This document shows positions 36,435-45,920 of a stretch of DNA of 64,000 bases, in pieces. The notes under the pieces are model-generated. The model was not told the origin of the DNA, searched no databases, and saw only the letters and a program-made list of their open reading frames with translations. The position numbers and the translations under genes were made by a program. The DNA lies in assembly GCA_030053945.1 (NCBI GenBank), contig JASGCW010000013.1, forward strand, positions 1 through 64,000. The letters are read 5' to 3'. Within the stretch, counting starts at the first letter, position 1; each line of letters begins with the position of its first letter. The DNA is from Limnohabitans sp. Lineage in GTDB: Bacteria; Bacteroidota; Bacteroidia; Flavobacteriales; Flavobacteriaceae.

Positions 36435-37357
36435 TAGTATTCGTTATTTAAGATTCGTGTCAATTGCTTTTCACTTTGAAGTCCAACTTTATTAGCAATT
36501 TCGGTTTTAGATAAATTAAGATTTTTTAAAAGTTCGGTTGCTTTTGCCTTACGTACCACTGTGATATATTCTACAACAGTTATTCCTGTTTCTTTTTTGA
36601 AAATTCGAGTAAAATTACGCTCACTCATTGAGGCTATTTCTGCTAATTCCAACAAACTATTTTTTTGATAGATATTTTCAAAAATGTAGTCTTGTACTTT
36701 GTGAATGCCCGAGTGAATGTGATTTCGGTATTTTAAAAACTCACTTTCCTGACTATCATTCCCTTTTCTGCGACTAAAAACCACCAACTCTCTGGCTACC
36801 AAATGGGCAAAGTGGTTGCCTTTCAATTTTTCGATGATATGTAAAGTTAAATCTATACCAGAGGCAATTCCAGCACTCGTGTAGATTCTATCTTGGTCAG
36901 TAAATAGAATATTTTCATTGACTTTAACTTGTGGATAACGTTCTTGAAGTTCCTTTGTTTTTTTGAAATGTGTGGTACAACTTTTTCCAGCGAGCAAACC
37001 TGTTTGAGCCAAAACAAAGGCTCCCATACAAATACTTACAATAGAAACCCCATTTTGATACAATTCATTTATCCATTGAAACAAATGAGTTTGCGATAAA
37101 AAGGCATCCGAAGTTAAATAAGCATAAGAACAACCTGGTATAATAAGAAAATCTCCTGCATTAAATTCTATTTTTTCAAAATACTTCACTTCGCCAAAAG
37201 GAAGTCCGCTAGTGGTTATTACTTCCTGATTAATCCCACAATACTCGATGGCAAAGTCAGCATTATAATCAATAGCCTCGTGGATAGCTTGGTCAGCTCC
37301 CGCCAAATCTAAGATATGCACTTGTGGCAGTAATAGAAAAATAAATTTTGTAGTCAT
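36434..37357 (-). CDS. GlxA-family transcriptional regulator (DJ-1/PfpI plus AraC DNA-binding domain)
   Basis: 307 residues from the ATG at 37355-37357. Residues about 1-190 form a DJ-1/PfpI-like domain with the nucleophile-elbow sequence VSICMGAFVLAQ. The C-terminal 100 residues are an AraC-type double helix-turn-helix (LLELAEIASMSERNFTRIFKKETG and EIANKVGLQSEKQLTRIL regions). Its stop overlaps the M1-like ATG by one base, so it leads the operon down to DUF1272 and probably regulates it. The inducer is unknown. Confidence 0.9.
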   Translation of the reverse strand: MTTKFIFLLLPQVHILDLAGADQAIHEAIDYNADFAIEYCGINQEVITTSGLPFGEVKYFEKIEFNAGDFLIIPGCSYAYLTSDAFLSQTHLFQWINELYQNGVSIVSICMGAFVLAQTGLLAGKSCTTHFKKTKELQERYPQVKVNENILFTDQDRIYTSAGIASGIDLTLHIIEKLKGNHFAHLVARELVVFSRRKGNDSQESEFLKYRNHIHSGIHKVQDYIFENIYQKNSLLELAEIASMSERNFTRIFKKETGITVVEYITVVRKAKATELLKNLNLSKTEIANKVGLQSEKQLTRILNNEY

Positions 37358-37374
37358 AATCAAATGTTATACTA

Positions 37375-37382
37375 CAAAAATA
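37375..37382 (-). promoter_or_regulatory. Predicted -7 box for the GlxA-led operon
   Basis: Minus strand TATTTTTG, 18 bp before the regulator ATG. The TTTG upstream lies at 25 bp, longer than usual, as might be expected for an activator-dependent promoter. Confidence 0.45.
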
Positions 37383-37447
37383 AGGAGGTAAAATGATACT
37401 TACAGGTCAAAAAACAGACATTTTCAGCCAATAAGTTTTAAAAACGA

Positions 37448-37909
37448 TTATTGTATTTCAATGATTTGATAAGAAACCCCATTCAATTCAAACTGATGAT
37501 TCACTTTCTGCCCAATGATTTTTTCTCCTAAAGGCGATTGAGGTGAAATCCCGAAGTAGTTCTGACCATCAATTGCAATTTTAGGCAACGCACAACTTAC
37601 ATAAACCGTCAGTTTATTAGTGGTTACTAAACTTCCTAAAGCAACTTTTGTATGTACTTGTTCGCAATCTAACTTTTCTAAAATGTTTTTTTGCTCCATC
37701 GCTTCGCGGAGTTTTGCCGAAAGTTTTTCTTGTTCCAAATGCATCATAGACAAACCTGTTTCGTGTTTGTCTCCCGCAGAACCTTTAGCGTCATTCAAGG
37801 AATCTTCTGTCAAACTCGAAATCATATCTTGAAAAACGTCGATTTTGTCTTGAAGGATTTGGAGGTACTGATTGTGGATTTGTTGTTTTTGTGTCATAAG
37901 ACTTTTCAT
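37448..37909 (-). CDS. GreA/GreB-like transcription elongation factor family protein
   Basis: About 153 residues. The N-terminal half is a coiled coil (LQILQDKIDVFQDMISSL, later MMHLEQEKLSAKLREAMEQK) and the C-terminal half carries the Gre signature SPLGEKIIGQKVNHQFELNG. Between the helices, GDKHETG could play the part of the acidic tip. Gre factors rescue stalled RNA polymerase by stimulating transcript cleavage. Proteins like this are sometimes mislabelled 3-oxoacyl-ACP synthase in flavobacteria. Start ATG 37907-37909; MTQKQQ five codons later is an alternative. Confidence 0.78.
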   Translation of the reverse strand: MKSLMTQKQQIHNQYLQILQDKIDVFQDMISSLTEDSLNDAKGSAGDKHETGLSMMHLEQEKLSAKLREAMEQKNILEKLDCEQVHTKVALGSLVTTNKLTVYVSCALPKIAIDGQNYFGISPQSPLGEKIIGQKVNHQFELNGVSYQIIEIQ

Positions 37910-37925
37910 CAAACTTTATAGGCGA

Positions 37926-37933
37926 CAAAAATA
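37926..37933 (-). promoter_or_regulatory. Predicted -7 box for the Gre-like gene
   Basis: Minus strand TATTTTTG, 17 bp before the first ATG. Confidence 0.45.
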
Positions 37934-38433
37934 TAAAACCTTAGGCAACTATTCAGCTAGTTAAGAAAATGAATAAAAAAAACAAAACTCAAATAACAAA
38001 AAACAAAGCACAAATAAATTCCAATATTTTAATGATTTAAAAATCAAACAATTTTATAATTCAATTACTTTAAAAATGATTATAAAATCTGTGGTTATTT
38101 TTCAAATTTTCGAAATGTTTTTAAAGATGAATCCATTACAAAAACACGGCATTCGCGTTTAAAAAAATGCCACAGATTACACAGATAAAAAATAACATGA
38201 TAAAATATAAATTTCAATATTTATTTCCGCAAAGCGGATAATTTCACAATTAATTTTCTAAAAAACTGAATATAAAATCTGTGCATCTATGGTTATTTCT
38301 TCAAATATTTTTAAAAACGAATGCCCTGTTACAAAAAGATGATTTCGCTACTCTACTAATATTTATCTATCTTTACAGACTTAGTTCAAAACGAACTCTT
38401 TATTGTTGTTTATTTTTATTAGATTATCATTAT
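37934..38433. repeat. Intergenic region with degenerate ACAGATT-type repeats
   Basis: Contains TATAAAATCTGTGGTTATTT at about 38089 and a near copy (TATAAAATCTGTG, later GGTTATTTCTTC) at about 38271, plus CCACAGATTACACAGAT near 38170. These look like the CACAGATT-type filler sequences common in Bacteroidota intergenic DNA. A frame running into recJ from 38281 is open but repeat-derived and not part of RecJ. Confidence 0.5.
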
Positions 38434-40122
38434 ATGCGTTGGAACCTACAATTGAAGCCCGAAAAACACAAAGTACAAGCCTTACAAGACGCTTTACAAG
38501 TAAATGAAATCATTGCAACTCTTTTAGTGCAAAGAGGCATAGAAACTTTTGAAGAAGCTAGAGCCTTTTTTCGTCCGTCATTGACAGATTTGCACGATCC
38601 ATATTTAATGAAAGATATGGACAAAGCCGTTTTTCGAATCGAAACAGCTATCCAAAACAAAGAGAACATTCTTGTTTTTGGTGATTATGATGTGGATGGA
38701 ACCACTGCGGTATCTTTAGTAAGTAGCTACCTAAAATCGTATTATCCTAACATAACCACCTATATCCCTGATCGATATGCTGAAGGTTATGGAATATCTT
38801 ATCAAGGAATCGATTTTGCTGATGATAATGGTTTTTCGTTAATCATTGCATTAGACTGTGGTATAAAATCTATAGATCACATTAACTATGCTAATACTAA
38901 AGGAATAGATTTTATTGTTTGTGATCATCACCGCCCTGGAGATACCTTACCGAATGCGGTTGCTATACTCGACCCCAAAAGAGACGATTGCGACTATCCG
39001 TATAAAGAACTTTGCGGTTGTGGAGTAGGCTTCAAATTGATACAAGCATTAGCTGGCAACAGAAACCAAACTATTGAAGATTTAGTTTCGTATTTAGATT
39101 TGGTTGCTACTGCGATTGGTGCCGATATCGTGCCTATTACGGGCGAAAACAGGGTGTTGGCAAAATTTGGTTTAGAAGTAATCAATGCTAATCCAAGACC
39201 AGGAATCAAAGCCATAATTCAGAATATAAAAAAGCAAGTGTTGACTATCTCTGATGTTGTTTTTATCATTGCGCCAAGAATAAATGCAGCGGGTCGTATC
39301 AAACACGGAAATTATGCCGTGGAGTTGTTGACTGAATTTAATCTGGAACAAGCTATTGAATTTGCTTCTCAAATTGAAGTATTAAATACCGATAGAAAAG
39401 ATCTTGACAAACAAATAACTATTGAAGCTCTTGACCAAATAAAGAACAACAAGGAAACAGATAAATTCACTACTGTTGTATATCAAGAAGATTGGCATAA
39501 AGGTGTTATAGGAATTGTAGCTTCTCGACTGACAGAAAGTTATTATCGCCCCACAATTGTTTTTACAAAAAGTGGGGATAAACTAGCTGCTTCGGCACGT
39601 TCTGTAAAGGATTTTGATATATATAATGCCTTAGAAGCTAGTTCCGAATTTTTAATCCAGTTTGGCGGACATATGTATGCTGCGGGTATGACACTAAAAG
39701 AAGAAAACTACGAAGCTTTTAAAAACAAATTTGAAGAAGTGGTGCAACAAACCATTCACCCTGATTTATTAACTCCAGAAATATCTGTAGATTTAGAAAT
39801 TAACTTACAAGATATTACTGAAAAACTAGTCCGTATCTTAAAACAATTTGAACCTTTTGGCCCCGAAAATATGACTCCGGTTTTTATGACTAAGGGAGTA
39901 CACGATACTGGCTACGGAAAAGCATTAGGACAAGATGAATCGCATTTAAAACTTTTTGTCAAACAAAATAATAGTGAAGGATATAATGCTATAGGTTTTG
40001 GGCTTGGTAACAAAAAAAACATCTCTGATCATCGTAACAAATTTGATATTTCTTATACTATTGAAGAAAACGAATGGAACGGCAATGTGAGTTTACAACT
40101 TAGATTGAAGGATATTAGATAA
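38434..40122 (+). CDS. recJ: Single-stranded-DNA-specific exonuclease RecJ
   Basis: 562 residues from the ATG at 38434 (MRWNLQLKPEK). DHH-family motifs: FGDYDVDGTTAVSL (metal site), ALDCGIKS, VCDHHRPGD (DHH), then DHHA1 region FGGHMYAAGMTL and a C-terminal OB domain. RecJ digests ssDNA 5' to 3' in recombination and repair. The open frame extends 51 codons upstream, but that part consists of intergenic repeat and does not resemble RecJ. Confidence 0.96.
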   Translation: MRWNLQLKPEKHKVQALQDALQVNEIIATLLVQRGIETFEEARAFFRPSLTDLHDPYLMKDMDKAVFRIETAIQNKENILVFGDYDVDGTTAVSLVSSYLKSYYPNITTYIPDRYAEGYGISYQGIDFADDNGFSLIIALDCGIKSIDHINYANTKGIDFIVCDHHRPGDTLPNAVAILDPKRDDCDYPYKELCGCGVGFKLIQALAGNRNQTIEDLVSYLDLVATAIGADIVPITGENRVLAKFGLEVINANPRPGIKAIIQNIKKQVLTISDVVFIIAPRINAAGRIKHGNYAVELLTEFNLEQAIEFASQIEVLNTDRKDLDKQITIEALDQIKNNKETDKFTTVVYQEDWHKGVIGIVASRLTESYYRPTIVFTKSGDKLAASARSVKDFDIYNALEASSEFLIQFGGHMYAAGMTLKEENYEAFKNKFEEVVQQTIHPDLLTPEISVDLEINLQDITEKLVRILKQFEPFGPENMTPVFMTKGVHDTGYGKALGQDESHLKLFVKQNNSEGYNAIGFGLGNKKNISDHRNKFDISYTIEENEWNGNVSLQLRLKDIR

Positions 40123-40123
40123 A

Positions 40124-41044
40124 ATGTTACAGCATTATTTCAAATTACAATTTAACCTCATTAGTAGAAAGCTAGTTGATTTCGGAATCTCTGCAATGCT
40201 GGGATATCCGCTAATAGCGATTTTTTTCTATTTAGGTTCAAACTACTTATTCCAAAAAATTGAATTTGCTCATTATTTATATCCGCTAATTCCCGTAGGT
40301 CTTGCTTTGAATCTATCTGAAGCGGAGAGAAACACGTTTTTGAAATATGTGTATTCTCCCACAAATTATTTCAGCATTCGAATCGTTGAAAATTGCTTCG
40401 TTGCCCTTCCCTTTTCTATCTATTTAATATATAAAGGATGGTATTTAGAAAGTTTAGCACCGCTACTACTTACAATGGCAATTATATTATTTAACACCAA
40501 CAAATCATCAAACGTTGTAATTCCAACACCTTTTTCGAAAAAACCATTTGAATTTTGTGTAGGGTTTAGAAGAAATTTTATAGTATTCCCTATACTCCTT
40601 TTAGTAGCATTTATTGCTATAAAAGTAAATAATCTCAATCTAGGAATTGCATCTATTTGTGGAAGTTTACTTGTTGCATCCAACTTCTATTTGAAACCAG
40701 AAAGCCCTTATTTTGTATGGATTTACAACTTGACTCCTAATGCATTTTTAAAAAACAAGTTGGTCGAAGGGTTAAAAAATGTGATTTTGTTATCACTCCC
40801 AAGTTTGCTTCTCATTTGTATTACTTTTTATCAAAATCTTGACGAAATCAGTTTGTTTTACTTTTTAGGATTGCTTTTTTTTAGTGTTATAATCTTGATG
40901 AAATATGCTGCTTTTCCTAATGAAATTGGTATTCCGCAAGTTATAATTATAGTTATAAGTTTATACGTACCACCATTGTTAGTTTTATTGATTCCTTATT
41001 TTTACAGAGAAGCTATTATTAAATTAAAAACCTACTTAAAATGA
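40124..41044 (+). CDS. ABC transporter permease-like membrane protein
   Basis: 306 residues with about six to eight hydrophobic segments and few long loops. No known signature is obvious. The stop overlaps the start of an ABC ATPase gene by 4 bp (ATGA), and it begins 1 bp after recJ, so it is likely the membrane partner of that ATPase. Substrate unknown. Confidence 0.75.
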   Translation: MLQHYFKLQFNLISRKLVDFGISAMLGYPLIAIFFYLGSNYLFQKIEFAHYLYPLIPVGLALNLSEAERNTFLKYVYSPTNYFSIRIVENCFVALPFSIYLIYKGWYLESLAPLLLTMAIILFNTNKSSNVVIPTPFSKKPFEFCVGFRRNFIVFPILLLVAFIAIKVNNLNLGIASICGSLLVASNFYLKPESPYFVWIYNLTPNAFLKNKLVEGLKNVILLSLPSLLLICITFYQNLDEISLFYFLGLLFFSVIILMKYAAFPNEIGIPQVIIIVISLYVPPLLVLLIPYFYREAIIKLKTYLK

Positions 41045-41721
41045 TTACGATTCATTCACTTTCAAAAAAATATGGTAGCAAACAGGTATTAACTAATTTG
41101 AATTTGTCTTTTCAAGAAGGTAGCATTTATGGCATTGTAGGAGAAAATGGAGCAGGAAAAACAACACTCTTTAAGTGTATTTGTGGATTAGAGAATTATG
41201 AGGGTTCTATAAATTCCGAAATGAATCCGTTGAAAATTTATTTGGGGTATTTGCCCACAGAAATTTACTTTTTGGACAAAATTACAGGCAGAGAATACAT
41301 TCAATTACTGTGTAATGCACGAGGTAAAGCTTTTGAAAATATCGATACAAAAAACATTTTCAATTTACCCTTAGACCAATATGTGTCTGGGTATTCTACA
41401 GGGATGAAAAAGAAATTGGCATTGACCGCTATTTTAGTCCAAGACAATCAGTTTTTTATTTTAGATGAGCCTTTTAACGGAGTCGATATTCAGAGTAACC
41501 TCATCATTACTGAAATTATTTTAGAATTGAAACGACTGGGTAAAACAGTCCTGATTTCGTCTCATATTTTTTCGACTTTGAAAGATACTTGCGACGAAAT
41601 ATTTGTCCTAAAAGAAGGCAACATTACTCAAAATGTAACCAAAGAAAACTTTACTCATTTAGAAAATGAGTTGAAACAGCTAACCGTTGGCAATTTGATT
41701 GAAAAGCTGGAGTTGAAGTGA
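41041..41721 (+). CDS. ABC transporter ATP-binding protein
   Basis: 226 residues. Walker A GENGAGKT (34-41), Walker B FFILDEPFNGVD and an ISSHIF switch His are clear. The signature LSGGQ is replaced by SGYSTGMKKKLAL, the variant common in CcmA/bacitracin-type export ATPases. Forms a half-operon with the membrane protein upstream. Lipid, peptide or antibiotic export are all possible. Confidence 0.93.
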   Translation: MITIHSLSKKYGSKQVLTNLNLSFQEGSIYGIVGENGAGKTTLFKCICGLENYEGSINSEMNPLKIYLGYLPTEIYFLDKITGREYIQLLCNARGKAFENIDTKNIFNLPLDQYVSGYSTGMKKKLALTAILVQDNQFFILDEPFNGVDIQSNLIITEIILELKRLGKTVLISSHIFSTLKDTCDEIFVLKEGNITQNVTKENFTHLENELKQLTVGNLIEKLELK

Positions 41722-41944
41722 TTAATAGACAAGTTTTTGCCACTGATGAACAGATTATATTCAACTAGTTGCGAAAAAAAACAAGATTACCATTTTTTTA
41801 TCAGCTAAGCCGAATTTATAAATGCCCCTGATTTCAAAGATTTTCACAGATTTACCAAGATATCACCTTATTTATTAGCTGATTATTAACAACTTGATTT
41901 TCACTACCTCGAATTGACGTTAATTTAATATTGCAATAAATTTA
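41722..41944. other. Intergenic region between convergent genes
   Basis: Holds an inverted repeat ATCAGCTAA (41801-41809) and TTAGCTGAT (41875-41883), and TTTTCACAGATTTACCAAGA, which resembles common flavobacterial filler. No clear terminator with T-run for either side. Confidence 0.4.
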
Positions 41945-42688
41945 TTAAAGAGAACTTTCAACAACACGAATTATTGCAAAATCATCGGTTGGTTTTATGC
42001 CATAAGTATTTTCAACAGATTTAAGTTTTAAATACAACATTTCATTTTTTTCTTCAAAGGTTTTATCGATGGTAAAATACTCTATCAAAGTCGATTCGTC
42101 TATTCCTTTCTTTTCTATATCTTGAAAAGAAAAAATTCCATCGGTAACGATACTGATATCGATAATACTGTCAAAAAATAACTTTTGTTTTTGGGAATTA
42201 TAAAAAATCTCAAAATCTTTATCCAAATGATAACCAATATAATCGGGGGTATTGTTTTGTTCAAAGGAGTGTTTTACACCATTAATCACAACTAAACCAT
42301 CACCTATTACTAAAATCATTCCTTGCTGAGTTGCTGTATCGCATAACATAATGATTAAAGTAGATAATAATTCTTTGGAATCTAACAATAATTGGTTTTT
42401 GATACTTTTCAACTCTTTAAGTAGCTCTTTCAGTATGTCTTGAAGGTGTTCTTCAATAGAACTATTCGAGGAATTAGGAATTAGAAAGTCGGTATAACCT
42501 TTTTCAAAACAAATTTTCTTTAAAATTTTGGCTACCAAAGTAGAAGCAAAATGGCTGTCTATGGCCGTTGTACATCCATCCATTACCGCAAAAATCTTTT
42601 TACTTTTACCGTATTCACCTATGAAGATATGATCTTCGCAGTGGTTTTGGTGGTACTCTCCTATTTGTATGGCTGAATATATTTTCAT
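41945..42688 (-). CDS. PP2C-type serine/threonine phosphatase-like protein
   Basis: 247 residues from the ATG at 42686-42688 (MKIYSAIQIGEYHQNHCED). PP2C motifs: an early CEDHIFIGEYG, VMDGCTTA (metal Asp in DG), a mid GDGLVVINGV, SIVTDGIFSF and a terminal DDFAIIRV. It is compact, with no attached domain. Stand-alone PP2C proteins often pair with kinases or anti-sigma systems, but none is adjacent. It is the 3'-most gene of a minus-strand island of small genes. Confidence 0.82.
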   Translation of the reverse strand: MKIYSAIQIGEYHQNHCEDHIFIGEYGKSKKIFAVMDGCTTAIDSHFASTLVAKILKKICFEKGYTDFLIPNSSNSSIEEHLQDILKELLKELKSIKNQLLLDSKELLSTLIIMLCDTATQQGMILVIGDGLVVINGVKHSFEQNNTPDYIGYHLDKDFEIFYNSQKQKLFFDSIIDISIVTDGIFSFQDIEKKGIDESTLIEYFTIDKTFEEKNEMLYLKLKSVENTYGIKPTDDFAIIRVVESSL

Positions 42689-42791
42689 TGAAACATAACT
42701 CAATTTTATAATTTGACAAGTCTTTTCATTTTCTTCCAGCTCGAATAAATTAAAACAATCTATCAGCTATGAAAGCGGTCTATTTTGTTTA

Positions 42792-43376
42792 TCATTTTAA
42801 AAGTTCTATAGTTTTTATAGCTCCTACAGGCGAAATTTTAACATTATTATTTCCTTTTTCGACATAGAAAAAATTAGCGCTGTTTGAACCTACTAATGAC
42901 ACTCGTCTTGTTTCTCCAGAATTAAAAGTAAGGGAATGATTAAATTTTAATTTGTTATCAGCGATTTTCTGCGAAACTAAATGTCCATTACCTAAACCTA
43001 TACCTAAAAAAAAACTCATTATTGTAAATAAAATTACCGATAAAAATTTATCTGAAAGTTTTAAATCAAATTCTGAACGGGTTAACTCATCTTCTGGTTT
43101 ACTATTGACTAGTTTTTTTACCCAATTTTTATGTGTATTTTTTGTAGCATACGAAAAATAGAAGTAAATACAACTTACATAAGCTAACAAGCAAAGTAAA
43201 ATGATTGGATGTGATGTCATATCTGATATAGGACTAATTAATATATCCATCAAATTAGAGTATTTGAGAATATTTATTCCTATAAAACCATAATACACAC
43301 ATTCTTTAACGATTCCAAGCACCACTAAAATTAAATACCCAAATGGAATTATTTTTTCAATATTGTAAATTTTCAT
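42792..43376 (-). CDS. Membrane protein of unknown function
   Basis: 194 residues with about three membrane segments (IIPFGYLILVVLGIVKECV; PIILLCLLAYVSCIYFYF; FLSVILFTIMSFFLGIGLG) and a C-terminal soluble part of about 60. No family recognised. About 100 bp upstream of the PP2C gene on the same strand. Confidence 0.65.
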   Translation of the reverse strand: MKIYNIEKIIPFGYLILVVLGIVKECVYYGFIGINILKYSNLMDILISPISDMTSHPIILLCLLAYVSCIYFYFSYATKNTHKNWVKKLVNSKPEDELTRSEFDLKLSDKFLSVILFTIMSFFLGIGLGNGHLVSQKIADNKLKFNHSLTFNSGETRRVSLVGSNSANFFYVEKGNNNVKISPVGAIKTIELLK

Positions 43377-43490
43377 TACGTAATAGATTTTAATTCATTT
43401 TTTGACTGACTGGTTTGACTAACATTCAAATAGAAAATGTGGTGCGAAGATAATTAATTTGAATAGTTAATAGTTTATAAACTCTATTGT

Positions 43491-43625
43491 TTAATTTGTA
43501 TTCATTTTAGGATTTCCATAAAATTCATCGGTTGAAAGTACTGCCAAAACCAAAAGTAGAAGCCAGTTTATGCCTGCTATGATTAAATAGTTGAGGGATT
43601 TGGTTAAGGTTTGTTTTATTTTCAT
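43491..43625 (-). CDS. Possible 44-residue single-pass membrane protein
   Basis: An ATG at 43623-43625 opens 45 codons ending in TAA. The product has a basic start (MKIKQTLTKS), one hydrophobic segment (YLIIAGINWLLLLVLAVLS) and a short polar tail. The gap would otherwise be 285 bp. The organisation is that of a real small membrane protein, but there is no homology or promoter evidence. Confidence 0.4.
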   Translation of the reverse strand: MKIKQTLTKSLNYLIIAGINWLLLLVLAVLSTDEFYGNPKMNTN

Positions 43626-43661
43626 TTGAATTGGTGTTCACTTTATGTAATATTACACAAT

Positions 43662-44120
43662 TCATCTTAAATTTATTACCACCTTTACAAAATCCTCATA
43701 AGTATCTTCAGATGGACATTCATAGGTAATATACCCTAGATCCGATTTTAGAAATTGCTTCATTTCAATTAAACATTTATCTTCATTATTGGTTTTTAAA
43801 TTAATTCCAGAATCTTCTTCTCTTGAAATACCAAATACGACACTTCCATCTTCATTATAAAAAATCATTATGTGCTTATTCAAACTATTTTCATCTAAAT
43901 TTCTCCAATAAATCCTATTTGAAAAGTTTGAATTCATTTCCATAAAATCCATTAGATCGTTTGCGTTATCAAATTCATAAATTGGATTTCCTGAATATTC
44001 TGGTATCCAATAGCCGTCCTGAGATTCTTTACGATTAGGAACAAAATAATCTAAAAATTCAAGTATTTGTTTTTTTGTAGCGTTTTTATGAATTACATAA
44101 ATATCTGCATAATATCCCAT
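43662..44120 (-). CDS. Hypothetical soluble protein
   Basis: 152 residues from the ATG at 44118-44120 (MGYYADIYVIHKNATKKQI), which begins 1 bp after the preceding stop. A 12-codon longer start would overlap that gene. It is rich in acidic and aromatic residues, has no signal or membrane segment, and is of unrecognised family. The look is that of a small immunity-type or DUF protein. Confidence 0.65.
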   Translation of the reverse strand: MGYYADIYVIHKNATKKQILEFLDYFVPNRKESQDGYWIPEYSGNPIYEFDNANDLMDFMEMNSNFSNRIYWRNLDENSLNKHIMIFYNEDGSVVFGISREEDSGINLKTNNEDKCLIEMKQFLKSDLGYITYECPSEDTYEDFVKVVINLR

Positions 44121-44121
44121 A

Positions 44122-44505
44122 TTAATAATTGAAAATCCATTTAACAATTGAAACAAAACCTACTATTAAAGCAATGATTGAAATAATGACAATTATCCCG
44201 CATCCATAGGGAATTAATGTATCTTTCACTGAAAGTTTTGAATTGGGTTGAGAAGGATAACCTTCAATTTTATCAACTGATTCGATATAACCTATAACAA
44301 TTGTACTATTCAAATCCATCCAATTTCCATTATCACACATTGGGATTGCATTAGTTTCATTGAATTTTGTCTTTTCATCCATTGCGATTGCTCCTTTTAG
44401 AAGTTCTATAGCATATAACTGAAGTCCCTCTTTATTAGCTCGTATATAACTTCCTTCAGGTCCATCTCCATATTGATATATTCCAAAAATCCCTTCTTGT
44501 TCCAT
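44122..44505 (-). CDS. Hypothetical protein with C-terminal membrane anchor
   Basis: 127 residues. The first 90 are soluble (GIFGIYQYGDGPEGSYIRA), then one hydrophobic segment (YGCGIIVIISIIALIVGFVSI, residues about 99-119) near the end. This suggests a tail-anchored topology. Family unknown. Coupled to the next gene with a 1-bp gap. Confidence 0.65.
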   Translation of the reverse strand: MEQEGIFGIYQYGDGPEGSYIRANKEGLQLYAIELLKGAIAMDEKTKFNETNAIPMCDNGNWMDLNSTIVIGYIESVDKIEGYPSQPNSKLSVKDTLIPYGCGIIVIISIIALIVGFVSIVKWIFNY

Positions 44506-44605
44506 TTTTTTATATCAAACTGGTTTATAAAATCTTGTAGTTGCTGAGTTGTTGGCATTGTTTAAAATTTTAATTGATAAATTCTACATTTAACTTTTTA
44601 TAAAA

Positions 44606-45088
44606 TCATTCTTTCCTAATACATAACTTCCAATTATTAGATTTAACAAAATCTAAAAAAAGAACAAAATCAGTTACACAATTTATATCCCATAAGACAT
44701 TAGTCAAATCTTTATTCATTTTTTTGTTAAGAATAACTAAATTTTCAAATAAGCAATCTATGTCTGTAGCACTAATGAGTTCTGATTGACTGTCTAAACC
44801 ACACCAACCTTTACATTCATTCCAATTTTTAATGAATTGGGGCAAGTCATTATAATTTTGAGTAAAATCAATAAGTTCTTTCATTATTGTGTTGAAATAT
44901 CCATCCCAAAAACTAAAAAAGTAAATTCCGTTTTCTCCTTGGGTTAATTGTATCTCTATAAATTTCTCATTGTCAAATTCTATAAATTTCTTTTTGAAAA
45001 GAATTGAATCAGGATAAGCATAAAACCTTATTTCATTTTCGCCTAAAAAGTCGGTATAATAATCCAATTTTAAAGAGTCTATTCCCAT
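44606..45088 (-). CDS. Hypothetical protein
   Basis: 160 residues, soluble and acidic, with many aromatic residues (FFSFWDGYF, KNWNECKGWCGLD). No recognised motif. It is separated from neighbours by about 100 bp on each side and lies in the island of small minus-strand genes. Confidence 0.65.
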   Translation of the reverse strand: MGIDSLKLDYYTDFLGENEIRFYAYPDSILFKKKFIEFDNEKFIEIQLTQGENGIYFFSFWDGYFNTIMKELIDFTQNYNDLPQFIKNWNECKGWCGLDSQSELISATDIDCLFENLVILNKKMNKDLTNVLWDINCVTDFVLFLDFVKSNNWKLCIRKE

Positions 45089-45189
45089 TTTAATACATTA
45101 CAAATTAAAAATAGTAATCATAAAACATCATTTATGAATACACTACAAAATTCATAATGTATTACGCAACTATTCTGCGTCTTAATAAA

Positions 45190-45540
45190 TTAACCTATAT
45201 AAACACCCAAAATAGTTTCTTGATCTAGTGCTATGGTAGTAAAAGCTAAGGCGTTTTCGATTCGTACTGTGATGTCTTCTATTGCAATGTTAGTATGGTT
45301 GGTAATTGTGGCAATGTTATCTTTAAGAAGTAGCAATTCATTATGGAGGTTATTCAAATCTTCTTCGACGGCATATATATCTTTCGTTGCTAAAATAGGT
45401 ATTAGTTGGCAACCTAAAGATGAGATAATAGGATGTCCCCACAGTGTTTTTCTCCAAATTTCAAATCCGAATGAACCGTAATTTGGAGCTTCAAAATCTA
45501 GTGATGGATCGTTGGTCAAAAAATGGATGAGTAGGCTCAT
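45190..45540 (-). CDS. Hypothetical protein
   Basis: 116 residues from the ATG at 45538-45540 (MSLLIHFLTNDPSLDFEAPNY). It has a Gly/Trp-rich first half (FGFEIWRKTLWGHPI) and a helical second half. It resembles no family I know. Small size and setting would fit an immunity-like protein, but this is only inference. Confidence 0.6.
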   Translation of the reverse strand: MSLLIHFLTNDPSLDFEAPNYGSFGFEIWRKTLWGHPIISSLGCQLIPILATKDIYAVEEDLNNLHNELLLLKDNIATITNHTNIAIEDITVRIENALAFTTIALDQETILGVYIG

Positions 45541-45575
45541 TATCAATATTAATTAGCTAATTAAAATGTTCCCAA

Positions 45576-45920
45576 TTATTTTTTATAAAGTTCAATTTTT
45601 CTTCCATCTGGATCTGAAACAATGGTTATGTAGCCAAAATCTGTCAATGTTGGTTCCGAAAATGTAATTTCGTTTTCACTGAGTGTTTGCAATGCTTCTT
45701 CGAAATTATCAATAGCAAAACCTAATCTAAGATTTTTATCTATTTCAATTTGATTTTTAGCCAATGGATAAATTTCTAGAACCAAACTTCCAATTTTAGT
45801 TGAATAATGCATTGGTGAATTTCCGTGTTTGTGATAGTCAAATGTCAAACCTAATAAACTGTAAAAATTGGCAAGTCTTTTTTGGTCATTGGTTCTAATT
45901 ACGATGAGTCTTATTTCCAT
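45576..45920 (-). CDS. VOC family protein (glyoxalase/bleomycin-resistance-like)
   Basis: 114 residues from the ATG at 45918-45920. The pattern is that of a VOC module: ANFYSLLGLTFDYHKHG (helix 1 and strand), LVLEIYPL, a middle LGFAIDNFEEAL and C-terminal TIVSDPDGRKIELYK. The final Glu in KIELYK is the usual metal ligand. Reaction unknown. Confidence 0.9.
   Translation of the reverse strand: MEIRLIVIRTNDQKRLANFYSLLGLTFDYHKHGNSPMHYSTKIGSLVLEIYPLAKNQIEIDKNLRLGFAIDNFEEALQTLSENEITFSEPTLTDFGYITIVSDPDGRKIELYKK

Noticed and set aside
38281..38433. N-terminal extension of RecJ by 51 residues
   Set aside because: Hydrophobic, repeat-derived and unlike RecJ; MRWNLQLKPEK is the usual family start.
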